Part shown: in pieces, positions 27,038 through 35,380 of the stretch
Layout: each line of letters begins with the position of its first letter
How positions within the stretch are numbered: position 1 is the first letter of the stretch
Assembly: GCA_019247715.1 (NCBI GenBank)
Contig: JAFBAO010000046.1
Location: forward strand, 1-64,000
Origin: Caulobacteraceae bacterium
Lineage (GTDB): Bacteria > Pseudomonadota > Alphaproteobacteria > Caulobacterales > Caulobacteraceae
Direction: 5' to 3'
Length of the DNA stretch: 64,000 bases
Program-made: the position numbers and the translations under genes
Notes under the pieces: model-generated
Databases searched by the model: none
The model's input: the letters and a program-made list of their open reading frames with translations, nothing else
What the model was told of the DNA's origin: nothing

Positions 27038-28707
27038 GCGGTCTCATGGAGCCAGCTGCGGAGGATCGACACCGATTCCTCCGGATGCTTGTCGACGAAC
27101 TCGGCCACCCGCCTGACGGACGAGGCCTTCACCTGTCCCTCGATGCGGGCGATGTCGATCTTCTGCTCGATGTCGGGGCCGGGAAGCGCCAGTGGCTGAC
27201 CGGTGGCGGCGTCCACCGTCACCTGGTGTCCCTCGGGCATGGTGACCACGCGCGTGCCGGCGGCGAGCGGCGCGCCGCCCCCCGTCAGGGCCGGCAGGCC
27301 GCCGCCCCCGCCGCTGGCGGCGCCCTTGATCAGCGGACGCACGACGAACAGCAGGGTCATGATCGCCACCGCCGCCAGGACGATCAGCTCCACCGTGCGC
27401 ATCATGTCGTTCTTGTCGAAGCCCATCAGGGGGCTGGCGGCGCTGACCCCCTCGCCGTCCTCGGCGTTGGGAAAGCGGACGTTGAGCACCTGCACGGTGT
27501 CGCCGCGGGTGGCGGTGTAGCCCATGGCCGCCTTCACCAGGGCGTCGAGGCGCTGCATCTCCTCGGGAGTGCGCGGCGTGTAGGGACCGGGCTTGCCGTT
27601 CTTGCCCGGAGCGGTGACGCCGTCCACCGCCACCGCCACCGACAGGCGCTTGATCGTTCCGGGCTGCTGCACCTGGGTGGTGACGGTCTTGGAGATCTCG
27701 TAGTTGGTGGTGGACTCGTTGCCGGTGCTCTGGTCGCCGCTTTCCTGGGACGGTGCGTTGGCGGTGACCGGCGTTCCGGGGACATTGTTCGAGGCCGAGG
27801 TGCCGGCGGCCGCGCCGGCGCCGCTGCTCTGGTTCTGCCTTTGCGCGGTCTCGTTGGTCTGTTCGGAGCGGACGACCTGGCCGTCCGGGTCATACTTCTC
27901 CTGCTGGGTGGTGACCTGGCTCATGTCGACGTCGGCGGTGACCTGGACGCGCGCCTTGCCGATCCCGACCACGCCCTCGACCAGGTTCTTGATCCGGTCG
28001 CGGATGCCGTCCTCGATGGCGCCCTTGGCGTCCTGAGCGGCCTTGCCGTCGAGGGAGGTGTCGCCGGCGGCCGACAGCGTCTTGCCGTGCTGGTCGATGA
28101 CGGTGACGTTGTCCGGCTTCAATTCGGGAACGGCGCCCGCCACCAGGTTCTGCACCGCCCGCACCTGGTCCATGGAAGGATCGCGCGCGCCCACGCCGAT
28201 GGTCACCGAGGCCGACGACTGCTCGGTTCCGTCCTGAAAGAGCTGGCGCTCCGGCAAGACCAGGTGGACGCGGGCGAAGGTGACGCCGTCGAGCGCGCGG
28301 ATCGTCCTGGCGAGCTCGCCCTCGGTGGCGCGCTTCATGTTGAGCTGCTGAACGAGGTCGGTCTGGCCAAGGGCGTTCTGGCTGTCGAAGATCTCGTAGC
28401 CCACCGAGTCCTGGGTGGGCAGGCCCTTGCCCGCCAACATCAGCCGGGTCGAGGCCACCTTGTCGCGAGGCACCATGATGGTCGCCCCGTCGCCCTTGAC
28501 CTCATACTTGATGCCGGCCTGGTCGAGGGCTTGGGTGATCGAGCCCGCCTCGCGCAGGTCGAGGTTGGAATAGAGCAGCCCCATCGGCTCGGCGCCGAGG
28601 TTGAGGGCGATGGTGATGAGGATCGCCGCGGCCCCGCCGCCGACGCCCAGGATCGCCGCCAGGCGCCCGATTCCGAACCGTTGCAATGCCTCGAAGAAAG
28701 CGTTCAC
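27034..28707 (-). CDS. fliF: Flagellar MS-ring protein FliF
   Basis: Membrane ring protein of 557 residues, the first structure built in flagellar assembly. It has two transmembrane helices, near residues 20-40 and around [20 protein letters not shown] (about 430-450), with the periplasmic ring-building motifs between. The C-terminal cytoplasmic tail binds FliG. It heads the operon fliF-fliG-fliH-fliN-flbD-bla-flhA. The leader contains CtrA-like half-sites and a palindrome that may be a FlbD site. Confidence 0.96.
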   Translation of the reverse strand: MNAFFEALQRFGIGRLAAILGVGGGAAAILITIALNLGAEPMGLLYSNLDLREAGSITQALDQAGIKYEVKGDGATIMVPRDKVASTRLMLAGKGLPTQDSVGYEIFDSQNALGQTDLVQQLNMKRATEGELARTIRALDGVTFARVHLVLPERQLFQDGTEQSSASVTIGVGARDPSMDQVRAVQNLVAGAVPELKPDNVTVIDQHGKTLSAAGDTSLDGKAAQDAKGAIEDGIRDRIKNLVEGVVGIGKARVQVTADVDMSQVTTQQEKYDPDGQVVRSEQTNETAQRQNQSSGAGAAAGTSASNNVPGTPVTANAPSQESGDQSTGNESTTNYEISKTVTTQVQQPGTIKRLSVAVAVDGVTAPGKNGKPGPYTPRTPEEMQRLDALVKAAMGYTATRGDTVQVLNVRFPNAEDGEGVSAASPLMGFDKNDMMRTVELIVLAAVAIMTLLFVVRPLIKGAASGGGGGLPALTGGGAPLAAGTRVVTMPEGHQVTVDAATGQPLALPGPDIEQKIDIARIEGQVKASSVRRVAEFVDKHPEESVSILRSWLHETA

Positions 28708-28756
28708 TGCCCCAAGCGCCCGCGGTCCCTGCCAAAGCGTCTCGGCCTTCTAGGCG

Positions 28757-28805
28757 CCTGCCGCTAGGCAGGATTTACCCAGTGCAAGGTAAACGCGGAG
28801 TTTAA
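28757..28805 (-). promoter_or_regulatory. Candidate fliF promoter: CtrA-like half-sites and palindrome
   Basis: On the minus strand TTAAACTCCGCGTTTA (28805-28790) resembles a CtrA box with 8 bp spacing and one mismatch. About 18 bp downstream is the perfect inverted repeat CCTGCC-GCTA-GGCAGG (28757-28772). In Caulobacter, CtrA activates fliF and FlbD represses it by binding near the start site. The arrangement fits that model but the CtrA match is imperfect. Confidence 0.4.
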
Positions 28806-28832
28806 GGCCGGCAGGCCCGTATGGGCGGGGCG

Positions 28833-28874
28833 AAAAAAAACGGCGGCCGCGCCCAGTGGAAGACGCGGCCGCCG
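28833..28874 (-). terminator. Rho-independent terminator of sciP
   Basis: Read on the minus strand, an 11-bp perfect stem (CGGCGGCCGCG with CGCGGCCGCCG, loop of 12) is followed at once by eight T residues. It lies just after the sciP stop at 28899 and ahead of the fliF promoter, so it separates the two transcription units. This is the strongest terminator in the window. Confidence 0.9.
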
Positions 28875-28898
28875 GGGTCTCGCTGAACCTTGGGGGGC

Positions 28899-29180
28899 CT
28901 AGCGATACTGTTGGAGGCGAGTCGTGCGCAGACCCGCCATGCCGTGGCGGTCGATCGACTGCTGCCAGGCAAGGAACTCTTCGTTGGTCAACTGATACCG
29001 GTCACAAGCTTCGTCCAGACTGAGCAAGCCGCCGCGCACGGCCGCCACGACCTCCGCCTTGCGGCGGATCACCCAGCGTTGGGTGTTGGCCGGGGGAAGG
29101 TCGGCCAGGGTCAGGGGCGCGCCGGTGGGACCGATCACGTACTTCTCCCCCCGGCTGTTCGTGCGCTGCTGCTGCAACAT
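28899..29180 (-). CDS. sciP: CtrA inhibitor SciP (DUF1153)
   Basis: Small helix-turn-helix protein of 93 residues. The conserved core PLTLADLPP, RWVIRRKAEVVAAVRGGLLS, EEFLAWQ and the ending GLRTTRLQQYR matches SciP of Caulobacter. Established role: in G1 cells it binds CtrA at CtrA-dependent promoters and blocks recruitment of RNA polymerase. An AGAAGGG ribosome-binding site precedes the ATG at 29180. It is followed by a strong terminator and sits between the fliF operon and flgE, as I recall for Caulobacter. One GANTC site (29296) lies upstream. Confidence 0.95.
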   Translation of the reverse strand: MLQQQRTNSRGEKYVIGPTGAPLTLADLPPANTQRWVIRRKAEVVAAVRGGLLSLDEACDRYQLTNEEFLAWQQSIDRHGMAGLRTTRLQQYR

Positions 29181-29346
29181 GGCTTTACGCCCTTCTCACC
29201 ATCACCATGGCGAGGGACCATACGCGTCGGGCGATAACGACGACTTAATCGCGATAGTAAAAAAAGGCATAACCCTGCAGCCCTCCGGCTGTTAAGACTC
29301 CGTTTTCGTGTGCTTTAGGAAATACGCCGAACGTTAACCCTTATTA

Positions 29347-30768
29347 TCATCGCATTACATTCATCAATGCTTGCATCATTTCATTTGCCGTCGTGATCAC
29401 TTTAGATGAGGCCGAATAGGCATTTTGGCTGATGATCAGGTTTGCGAACTCCGCCGACAGGTCGACGGTCGAGGATTCTAGCGCCGAAGAGGTCAGGGTC
29501 CCGGCCCCGCCGGCGCCGGCCGTCTTCAGGGCGTAGCCGCCGCTGGCGGTGGAAGCCATGTAGGCGTTGCCGCTGACGGCGGTGAGCCCGTCGACGTTGG
29601 GGAAGGTGGCGAGCGCCACCTGGGCGATGTTGCGGGTGGTGCCGTTGGCGAAGGTGGCGCTGACGATGCCGGCGTCGTTGATCGAGATGGCGCTCAGCTT
29701 GCTGAACGGGGTGCCGTCGGTGGTGACCTGCCCGACCGCTGAGGCGGTGGCGAGCTGGGTCAGGTTGCCAAGCCCGCTCGCGCCGCCGATGTTGAGGTTG
29801 ATGGACTGGGCGGCCACGCCCAGGCTGGCTGCCCAGTTCGCCGCCCCGGCGCCGGGCGCGCCCGCGGCCGAGGCCCCGAGACTCACCGCTCCGGGCAAGG
29901 TGGTGGCGCCCGTGTTGATGGTGCCGTCCGGATTGAAGGCGATGATCCCGGCGGCGATCTGCCCCGGCGCCAGGCCCGCGCCCGAGACCACGTCGCTGGC
30001 CGGCACCGCCTGGATCTCGGCGTACCACTGGTTGGGCGTGCTGCTCTTCAGGAGGTCGAGCTGCAGGTTCAGCTGGCCGCCGAGCGAATCCGAGATCGGG
30101 ATCTGGATGGTGAAATCCGGCTGCACTCCGGTGGCCGGGTTGGTGCTGTTGGCGGTCATGCTGTTGGTCGCCGGATCGTAGCCGCCCGGGCCGCCGAAGG
30201 CCGCCGCGGCCGCCGAGACGGGCTGGCTCGCGTTCAAGTTCGCATCGATGTCCGCCTGGGTGGTGGGGGCGACGGTGCCGGCCACGCTGTTCACGTTGAT
30301 CGGCCCCAGGGAGGAGATGTTGGTGCCGGAGGTGTTGATGTTGCCCTGGGCGTCGGCCGGCCAGCCCATCAGATAGAGATTGGCCGTGTTCTTCAGGTAG
30401 CCCTGAGCGTCCGGGGTGAAGGACCCGGCCCGGGTGAACAGGACCTGGCCGTTCGCGACGCCCGGCACGGCGGCCTGGGTGTTGGTGACGAACAGGCCCT
30501 GGCCGGTGATGGCGAGGTCGGTGGCGGAGTTGGTCTCGGTCATCGAGCCCTGCTGGGCCACCAGCTGCTGGTTGGCGGTGAGCACGCCGCCGGCCGAATA
30601 GCTGGAGTTCTCTCCGGTGCCGCCGTTGACCAGCGTCTCGAAGGCCACCTGGGTCTGCTTGTAGCCGATGGTGTTGACGTTGGAGATGTCCTGGCCGATC
30701 GCCGCCAGAGCGGAGGAGTTGGCCTTCAGGCCGGAGACTCCGGCCAACATTGCGCTGTTGAAGCTCAT
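29347..30768 (-). CDS. flgE: Flagellar hook protein FlgE
   Basis: Hook subunit of 473 residues. The N-terminus (SAMLAGVSGLKANSSALAA, then ISNVNTIGYKQ) and the C-terminus (SAEFANLIISQNAYSASSKV) are the conserved rod/hook coiled-coil motifs. The central part is a variable, Gly/Ala/Thr-rich outer domain. Last gene of the fliK-flgD-flgE unit driven by the sigma-54 promoter at 32961-32976. The reading frame ends in three consecutive stops (TGA TAA TAA), an unusually secure termination. Confidence 0.94.
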   Translation of the reverse strand: MSFNSAMLAGVSGLKANSSALAAIGQDISNVNTIGYKQTQVAFETLVNGGTGENSSYSAGGVLTANQQLVAQQGSMTETNSATDLAITGQGLFVTNTQAAVPGVANGQVLFTRAGSFTPDAQGYLKNTANLYLMGWPADAQGNINTSGTNISSLGPINVNSVAGTVAPTTQADIDANLNASQPVSAAAAAFGGPGGYDPATNSMTANSTNPATGVQPDFTIQIPISDSLGGQLNLQLDLLKSSTPNQWYAEIQAVPASDVVSGAGLAPGQIAAGIIAFNPDGTINTGATTLPGAVSLGASAAGAPGAGAANWAASLGVAAQSINLNIGGASGLGNLTQLATASAVGQVTTDGTPFSKLSAISINDAGIVSATFANGTTRNIAQVALATFPNVDGLTAVSGNAYMASTASGGYALKTAGAGGAGTLTSSALESSTVDLSAEFANLIISQNAYSASSKVITTANEMMQALMNVMR

Positions 30769-30794
30769 GGGGATGTCCTCTGGTTAGACTTGGA

Positions 30795-31247
30795 TCACGC
30801 GCCCTGTCCGGAGCCGGACGCGGGCGAAGGATTGAAGATGTCGGTGACGGATGAGAGCGGGATCTGGGTCCCGCCGACGTCGAGCATGGTCTTGCCGTTG
30901 ACCTCGGTGACGGCGGACACCACGCCGGTGACCGGCGGATCGCTGCTGGTGGCTCCAGGCGCGGTGACGGCCTTGCCGATCAGGTTGGCGCCCTGGCTGA
31001 GGCCCTGTTCGGTCACCAGCGTCTGAAGCAGCTGGTTGCCGAGCAGCTGCTGCTCCACGCCGGTCATCTGGGTGAGCTGGGCGGTGAACTGATTGGTGTC
31101 GAGCGGCGAGAGCGGGTCTTGGTGCTGCAGCTGGGTGGTGAGCAGCGTGAGGAAGGTCTGGGAGTTCTGCGCCATCTGGGCCAGGCCGTTGTTGAGGTCC
31201 TGGGCGGCGCCGCTGGCGCCGGACGATGACGAAACCGGTGTGGTCAT
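30795..31247 (-). CDS. flgD: Flagellar hook-capping protein FlgD
   Basis: Scaffold cap needed to polymerise the hook, 150 residues. The N-terminal hallmark is FLTLLTTQLQHQDPLSPLD followed by QFTAQLTQM. The C-terminal part (VTEVNGKTMLDVGGTQIPL) is short, so the Ig-like domain is reduced compared with E. coli FlgD (231 residues), as is common in this family. It sits between fliK (11 bp gap) and flgE (26 bp gap). Confidence 0.93.
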   Translation of the reverse strand: MTTPVSSSSGASGAAQDLNNGLAQMAQNSQTFLTLLTTQLQHQDPLSPLDTNQFTAQLTQMTGVEQQLLGNQLLQTLVTEQGLSQGANLIGKAVTAPGATSSDPPVTGVVSAVTEVNGKTMLDVGGTQIPLSSVTDIFNPSPASGSGQGA

Positions 31248-31258
31248 GGCTTTGGGCC

Positions 31259-32896
31259 TCAGATGATGATGTCAACGCCGCCGACCGCCATGGCCGGCGC
31301 GCGTGACGGGAGAGACGGGGGGACGGGGTCGGCCGCAGGCGCCGGGGTCGGGGCGACGTAGACGCGTGGCCCGGCCTGCTCGCCCGCCGGGCGGTCGCCC
31401 GAGCCTCCGGAGGTGAAGCTGAGGCCGCCCTGAGAGACGTCGAAGCCGGCTTGCTGCAGGGCCTGCTGCAACTCGGAGGCGCGGCCCTTGGCCTCCGAGG
31501 CCGCGCCAGGATTGTCGAAGGAGAGCGCGGCCGAGAGCTGGCCGGACGGATCGATCTTCAAGGTGACGTCGACGCGGCCCAGCCCTTGCGGCTCGAGGGC
31601 GAAGTCGAAGCGGCTCGCGCCGGCGCTCGCCTTGCGGCCGATCTGGGCGGCGATTTGGGCGGTGAGGTCGACGCTGGCTAACGCCGCGGCTGCGGCGGCA
31701 GGTGCGTTCGGCGTCGCCTGCGCGCCCGCGGCGTTCGCCTGGACTGCGGGGTCGATGGCCGCCTGGGGGAGCATGGGCGCGTCGTCGCCCGTCGCAGCGG
31801 AGACGTGGGCGTGCGCAGAGGAACCCGCGCCTTCGTCGGCAGGGCTCGTCGCGGCGGCGATCGCGGTGAGGGCGGCGATCGCCGGCGCCGTCGGTTGCAG
31901 GGGCCCCCGGGGCGCCGCCGGAGGCGCCGGATCGCTCGCTGACGGCGGCTTCGCCGACCCGGAGTTGGACGCGCGCTCGGCGGCGGCGGGCGGCTGGGGC
32001 GGCGGGACGGACTGGACCGCGGAAACAAGCGCCGCGGGCATGGAAAGCGTGGCGAGCGGCGGGGCCGCCAGCGGCGGGGTTGGGGGCGCCGCCGGTGCGC
32101 CATCGCCCTGGCCGGCTGTGCGCAAGACCGGCGCAGCCTCGCCGCCGGAGGGGCCGGGCGGGGTTAGGGCCGAACCGGCGGCCGCCGGGGCCTTCGCGTC
32201 CGGTTCGCCGCCCTCGCGCGCCACGAACGGCGCTAGCCTGGGATCGAGGGGCGGGGAGCCGGGCGTCGCCGCCGGCAAGGCGCCCGCCGCCGGGATGAGG
32301 GCCTGGCCCGCGAACGCCGGATGATCGGCGCCGGCCGCTGCAGCATCCCCCGTGGGGATCTCGCCGGCGCCCTCGCGCGCGCCCGCCGCCTGGGTCTGAG
32401 GGGTCGAAGCGATGGGCAGCGCCAGGGCGGCGAGCACGACCGCCGCGGCGGCGTCGGCGGGCGGGTCGTTGGAAGCATCGGCGGCGGAGGTCGGCTTGCC
32501 GGCCGGCTTGTCGGCGCCGCCGTCCGAAGCCGCCTCAGGGGCGGTGGCGGAATTCGCGCTGGCGAGGAGGCGGCCCAGCGCGGCCTTGTCGGCCGCGGTC
32601 GCGTCGGAGCCCGGCGCCGTGGTCGCCTCCTGCGTCTCCGGCTCGGGTCCGCTGGCGGCCTTGGCCGGGGCGGGGACGAGCGCGGCGGCGTCGGCCGCGC
32701 CGGCGCCTTGCGAGGGCGCTCCGGACGGCTTGCAGGCGGCGCCCTTGGCGGGCGGCGCGGCTTCCCCGACGGCGGCGATCAGCACCGCCAGGGCCTGCGA
32801 AAACCCGTCCGCGGGCGAGCCGTCGCCGGGCGTGGCGAAGGGATCGCCGGCCGGAGCGGCGGCGCCGGTGCTCTGAGGGACGGAAGCGGCCTCCAT
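31259..32896 (-). CDS. fliK: Flagellar hook-length control protein FliK
   Basis: Secreted ruler protein of 545 residues. The long N-terminal part is Ala/Pro-rich and disordered. The C-terminal Flg_hook domain (about 425-510) is recognised by FDFALEPQGLGRVDVTLKID and LQQALQQAGFDVS. FliK measures the hook and switches export specificity from hook to filament substrates. The ATG at 32896 is chosen because the sigma-54 promoter (32961-32976) overlaps the upstream ATG at 32965 and would start transcription near 32950. First gene of the hook operon. Confidence 0.85.
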   Translation of the reverse strand: MEAASVPQSTGAAAPAGDPFATPGDGSPADGFSQALAVLIAAVGEAAPPAKGAACKPSGAPSQGAGAADAAALVPAPAKAASGPEPETQEATTAPGSDATAADKAALGRLLASANSATAPEAASDGGADKPAGKPTSAADASNDPPADAAAAVVLAALALPIASTPQTQAAGAREGAGEIPTGDAAAAGADHPAFAGQALIPAAGALPAATPGSPPLDPRLAPFVAREGGEPDAKAPAAAGSALTPPGPSGGEAAPVLRTAGQGDGAPAAPPTPPLAAPPLATLSMPAALVSAVQSVPPPQPPAAAERASNSGSAKPPSASDPAPPAAPRGPLQPTAPAIAALTAIAAATSPADEGAGSSAHAHVSAATGDDAPMLPQAAIDPAVQANAAGAQATPNAPAAAAAALASVDLTAQIAAQIGRKASAGASRFDFALEPQGLGRVDVTLKIDPSGQLSAALSFDNPGAASEAKGRASELQQALQQAGFDVSQGGLSFTSGGSGDRPAGEQAGPRVYVAPTPAPAADPVPPSLPSRAPAMAVGGVDIII

Positions 32897-32960
32897 GGAC
32901 GCCTCGAGGTTGGGAGTGGAAAGGCGGCGCCTGCTGCGCCAAAGCATTTCGCGCCCTAGA

Positions 32961-32976
32961 AGCAACCGTCGCGCCA
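32961..32976 (-). promoter_or_regulatory. Sigma-54 promoter of fliK-flgD-flgE
   Basis: The minus-strand sequence TGGCGCGACGGTTGCT has the -24 GG and -12 GC exactly 10 bp apart and matches the consensus TGGCRC-N5-TTGCW. Transcription would start near 32950, about 54 bp before the fliK ATG at 32896. FlbD, encoded 8 kb away, is the expected activator. Confidence 0.8.
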
Positions 32977-33115
32977 GACATGGTTTCCTCGAAGAACCGT
33001 TTGAAAAATATGGATATTTTATCCAGGTCTCGGCTGCGGCCGCGCGCCGGCGCGGCGGTTTTTGCCGCCTCCGATAGGCAAGGTCCGCCCTCTCGCCCGG
33101 CCGGGCCCCGCAGGC
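32977..33115. promoter_or_regulatory. Control region between divergent hook promoters
   Basis: The 139 bp between the two sigma-54 promoters contain an AT-rich tract (33000-33024), striking in this GC-rich DNA, which could be bent by IHF. An inverted repeat GGCGG-TTTTTG-CCGCC lies at 33054-33069 and is a candidate FlbD enhancer (ftr) site. In Caulobacter, divergent hook promoters share IHF and ftr sites in the same way; binding here is inferred. Confidence 0.5.
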
Positions 33116-33131
33116 TGGCGCCGGATTTGCG
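33116..33131 (+). promoter_or_regulatory. Sigma-54 promoter of flgK-flgL
   Basis: TGGCGCCGGATTTGCG carries GG and GC with the required 10 bp spacing and the TTGC element. It points toward flgK; the predicted start near 33142 gives an untranslated leader of about 130 bases in which I see no other gene. It faces the fliK promoter, so the hook and hook-associated genes can be activated from one control region. Confidence 0.7.
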
Positions 33132-33274
33132 CCCAGACCTCGCGCAGGAACCGTCCGCTGAACATGAAATCGAGCGAAAACAACAAACTAGATGGTGCGG
33201 GTTGGCCGAGCGCGCCGATCGGCCGGCAGATCTTGCCGGGCGCCGCGGCGCGGCTTGCCGAGCGGAGTTAGCCG

Positions 33275-35380
33275 ATGTCGCTCAATACGATCCTCTCGAC
33301 CGCGGTGACCGGGCTTCAGACCGCCCAGGTCGGCCTCAACACGGTCTCGAACAACCTCGCCAACATCAATACGCCAGGGTACCAGCGCGAGGTGATCAAC
33401 CAGACGCCGCTGGTCATCGGCGGCGCCGGGGCGGGGGTGACTCCTGGCGAGATCCAGGTCGTCGCCAGTCAGTACCTTCAGGACGCCAGTCTCTCCGCTT
33501 CGGCCGACGCGGGCCAGGCGGCCGTCGTTTCCAGCTTGCTGGATCAGGCCCAGAGCGCCTTCGGCGATCCGAACTCGGCGACCAGCTACCTGAACCAGCT
33601 TTCCACCGTGTTCAGCGATTTCGCCGCCGCGGCCAACAACCCGACCTCCAACCTCGCCCGCAGCCAGGCGCTGGGCGACCTCAACACCTTCCTCACCACC
33701 AGTCAGCAGATCGCCGGCACGCTCGGCGGCCTCGTCACTCAGGCGGACGGGCGGATCTCGAGCGACGTCACCCAGATCAACCAGCTGCTTTCCCAGATCA
33801 ACGGGCTGAACAGCGAGATCACCGCCGCCAAGGCCAGCGGCGCAGACGCCAGCGGCGCCCAGAACAGTCAGAACGGACTGATCACCACGCTGTCCTCGCT
33901 CATCGGCGTGAACGTCGCCACGCAGGCCAACGGGGCGGTGGTGGTGCGCTCGCAAAGCGGCGCCTTGCTGGCCGGCTTCGGCGAGGCGGCGCAGCTCGGC
34001 TACACGCCCTCGACGAGCGGCCAAGGCGCCTTGTCGATCACCTTCCCCGGCGGGGGAACCGTCCCCTTCGCCAGCGATTCCGGGGAGCTCGGCGGGCTTC
34101 TCAACCTTCGCAACGGCCAGCTTCCCGCCATTCAGGCGGAGCTTGCGCAATATGTGAACGGGGCGGTGAGCGCGCTCAACGCGGCCCACAACGCCAACAC
34201 CGCCGCCCCGCCGCCGCAGACCCTCACCGGCCGCAACACCGGCCTCGACCTGCCCACCGTCGTCGGAGACTTCTCGGGGATCACCAACATCGCGGTGGTG
34301 GACGGTGCGGGCCAGCTGCAGCGGCAGGTCGCCATCGACTTCTCCGCCGGTACGATGAGCATCGGGGGCGGCCCCGCCACCGCCTTCACGCCCGCCACCT
34401 TCCTCGCATCCCTGAACACCGCGCTCGGCGGGGCGGCGAGCGCCAGCTTCGCGAACGGCGCCCTCACCCTCAACGCCGGGGCCGGGTCGGGGATCGCCAT
34501 CGCCGACGATCCCAACACGCCGGCGACCGACGGCGGCATGGGATTCAGCCAGTTCTTCGGCCTCAACGATCTGGTCTCGTCAGGCCAGATCAGCCAATTC
34601 AACACCGGGCTGAAGGCCTCCGACGCCAACGGCTTCACCCCGGGCGGGACGATCACCTTGCAGATCGTCGGCGCCGACGGCGCCCCGCTCGGCCAGGCGA
34701 GCGTCGCCGTTCCCGCCGCGCCCACCGTCCAGGACCTCGTCAACGCCCTGAACGACCCGGCGAGCGGGATCGGCCTCTACGGCGCCTTCAGCCTGGACGC
34801 CAACGGCGCGCTCAGCTTCACCCCCTCGACGCCCGGCGGCGCCAGCCTCTCGGTGGTGTCCGACAACACCCAGCGCGGCCCGGGCGGACCCTCGGTGAGC
34901 GCCCTTTTCGGGATCGGGAATGCGAAGGCGGCGGGCTTGTCGAGCTACCAGATCCGCTCCGACATCGCCGCCAGCCCGACCAATCTGGCGCTGGCCAAGC
35001 TGAACCTGGCCGCTGGCGTCGGCCAGCCGGTGGTCCTGCCCGGCGACAACGGCGGCGCCTTGGCCCTCGCCCAGGCCGGGAACGCCACGACCAATTTCGG
35101 GACCGTCGGAGGCATCGGCGCGACCTCGACTTCCATCATCCAGTACGGCGCCCAGCTCGCAGGCGACCTTGCGCAACGCGCGTCCATCGCCCAAGCCGCC
35201 TCCACCACCGCCCAGTCGGTCCAAACCGAGGCCAGCGCCCGGCTGCAGTCGGCCACCGGCGTCAATCTGGATCAGGAGCTGATCAACCTCACCACCTATC
35301 AGCAGGCCTACAGCGCCTCGGCGCAGCTGATCCAGGCGAGCCGGCAGATGTACAACGCGCTCCTCGGGATGATGCAATAA
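33275..35380 (+). CDS. flgK: Flagellar hook-associated protein FlgK (HAP1)
   Basis: First hook-filament junction protein, 701 residues. The N-terminal motif (TGLQTAQVGLNTVSNNLANI, NTPGYQRE) and C-terminal motif (NLTTYQQAYSASAQLIQASR) form the conserved D0 coiled coil. The middle is a long Gly/Ala/Asn-rich exposed region. It is driven by the sigma-54 promoter at 33116 and shares one base of its stop codon with flgL (TAATG). Confidence 0.94.
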   Translation: MSLNTILSTAVTGLQTAQVGLNTVSNNLANINTPGYQREVINQTPLVIGGAGAGVTPGEIQVVASQYLQDASLSASADAGQAAVVSSLLDQAQSAFGDPNSATSYLNQLSTVFSDFAAAANNPTSNLARSQALGDLNTFLTTSQQIAGTLGGLVTQADGRISSDVTQINQLLSQINGLNSEITAAKASGADASGAQNSQNGLITTLSSLIGVNVATQANGAVVVRSQSGALLAGFGEAAQLGYTPSTSGQGALSITFPGGGTVPFASDSGELGGLLNLRNGQLPAIQAELAQYVNGAVSALNAAHNANTAAPPPQTLTGRNTGLDLPTVVGDFSGITNIAVVDGAGQLQRQVAIDFSAGTMSIGGGPATAFTPATFLASLNTALGGAASASFANGALTLNAGAGSGIAIADDPNTPATDGGMGFSQFFGLNDLVSSGQISQFNTGLKASDANGFTPGGTITLQIVGADGAPLGQASVAVPAAPTVQDLVNALNDPASGIGLYGAFSLDANGALSFTPSTPGGASLSVVSDNTQRGPGGPSVSALFGIGNAKAAGLSSYQIRSDIAASPTNLALAKLNLAAGVGQPVVLPGDNGGALALAQAGNATTNFGTVGGIGATSTSIIQYGAQLAGDLAQRASIAQAASTTAQSVQTEASARLQSATGVNLDQELINLTTYQQAYSASAQLIQASRQMYNALLGMMQ

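Noticed and set aside
29261..29291. Possible terminator of flgE (CAGCC/GGCTG hairpin and a run of seven T on the minus strand)
   Set aside because: The T-run is about 13 bases away from the hairpin, so the geometry of an intrinsic terminator is not met.
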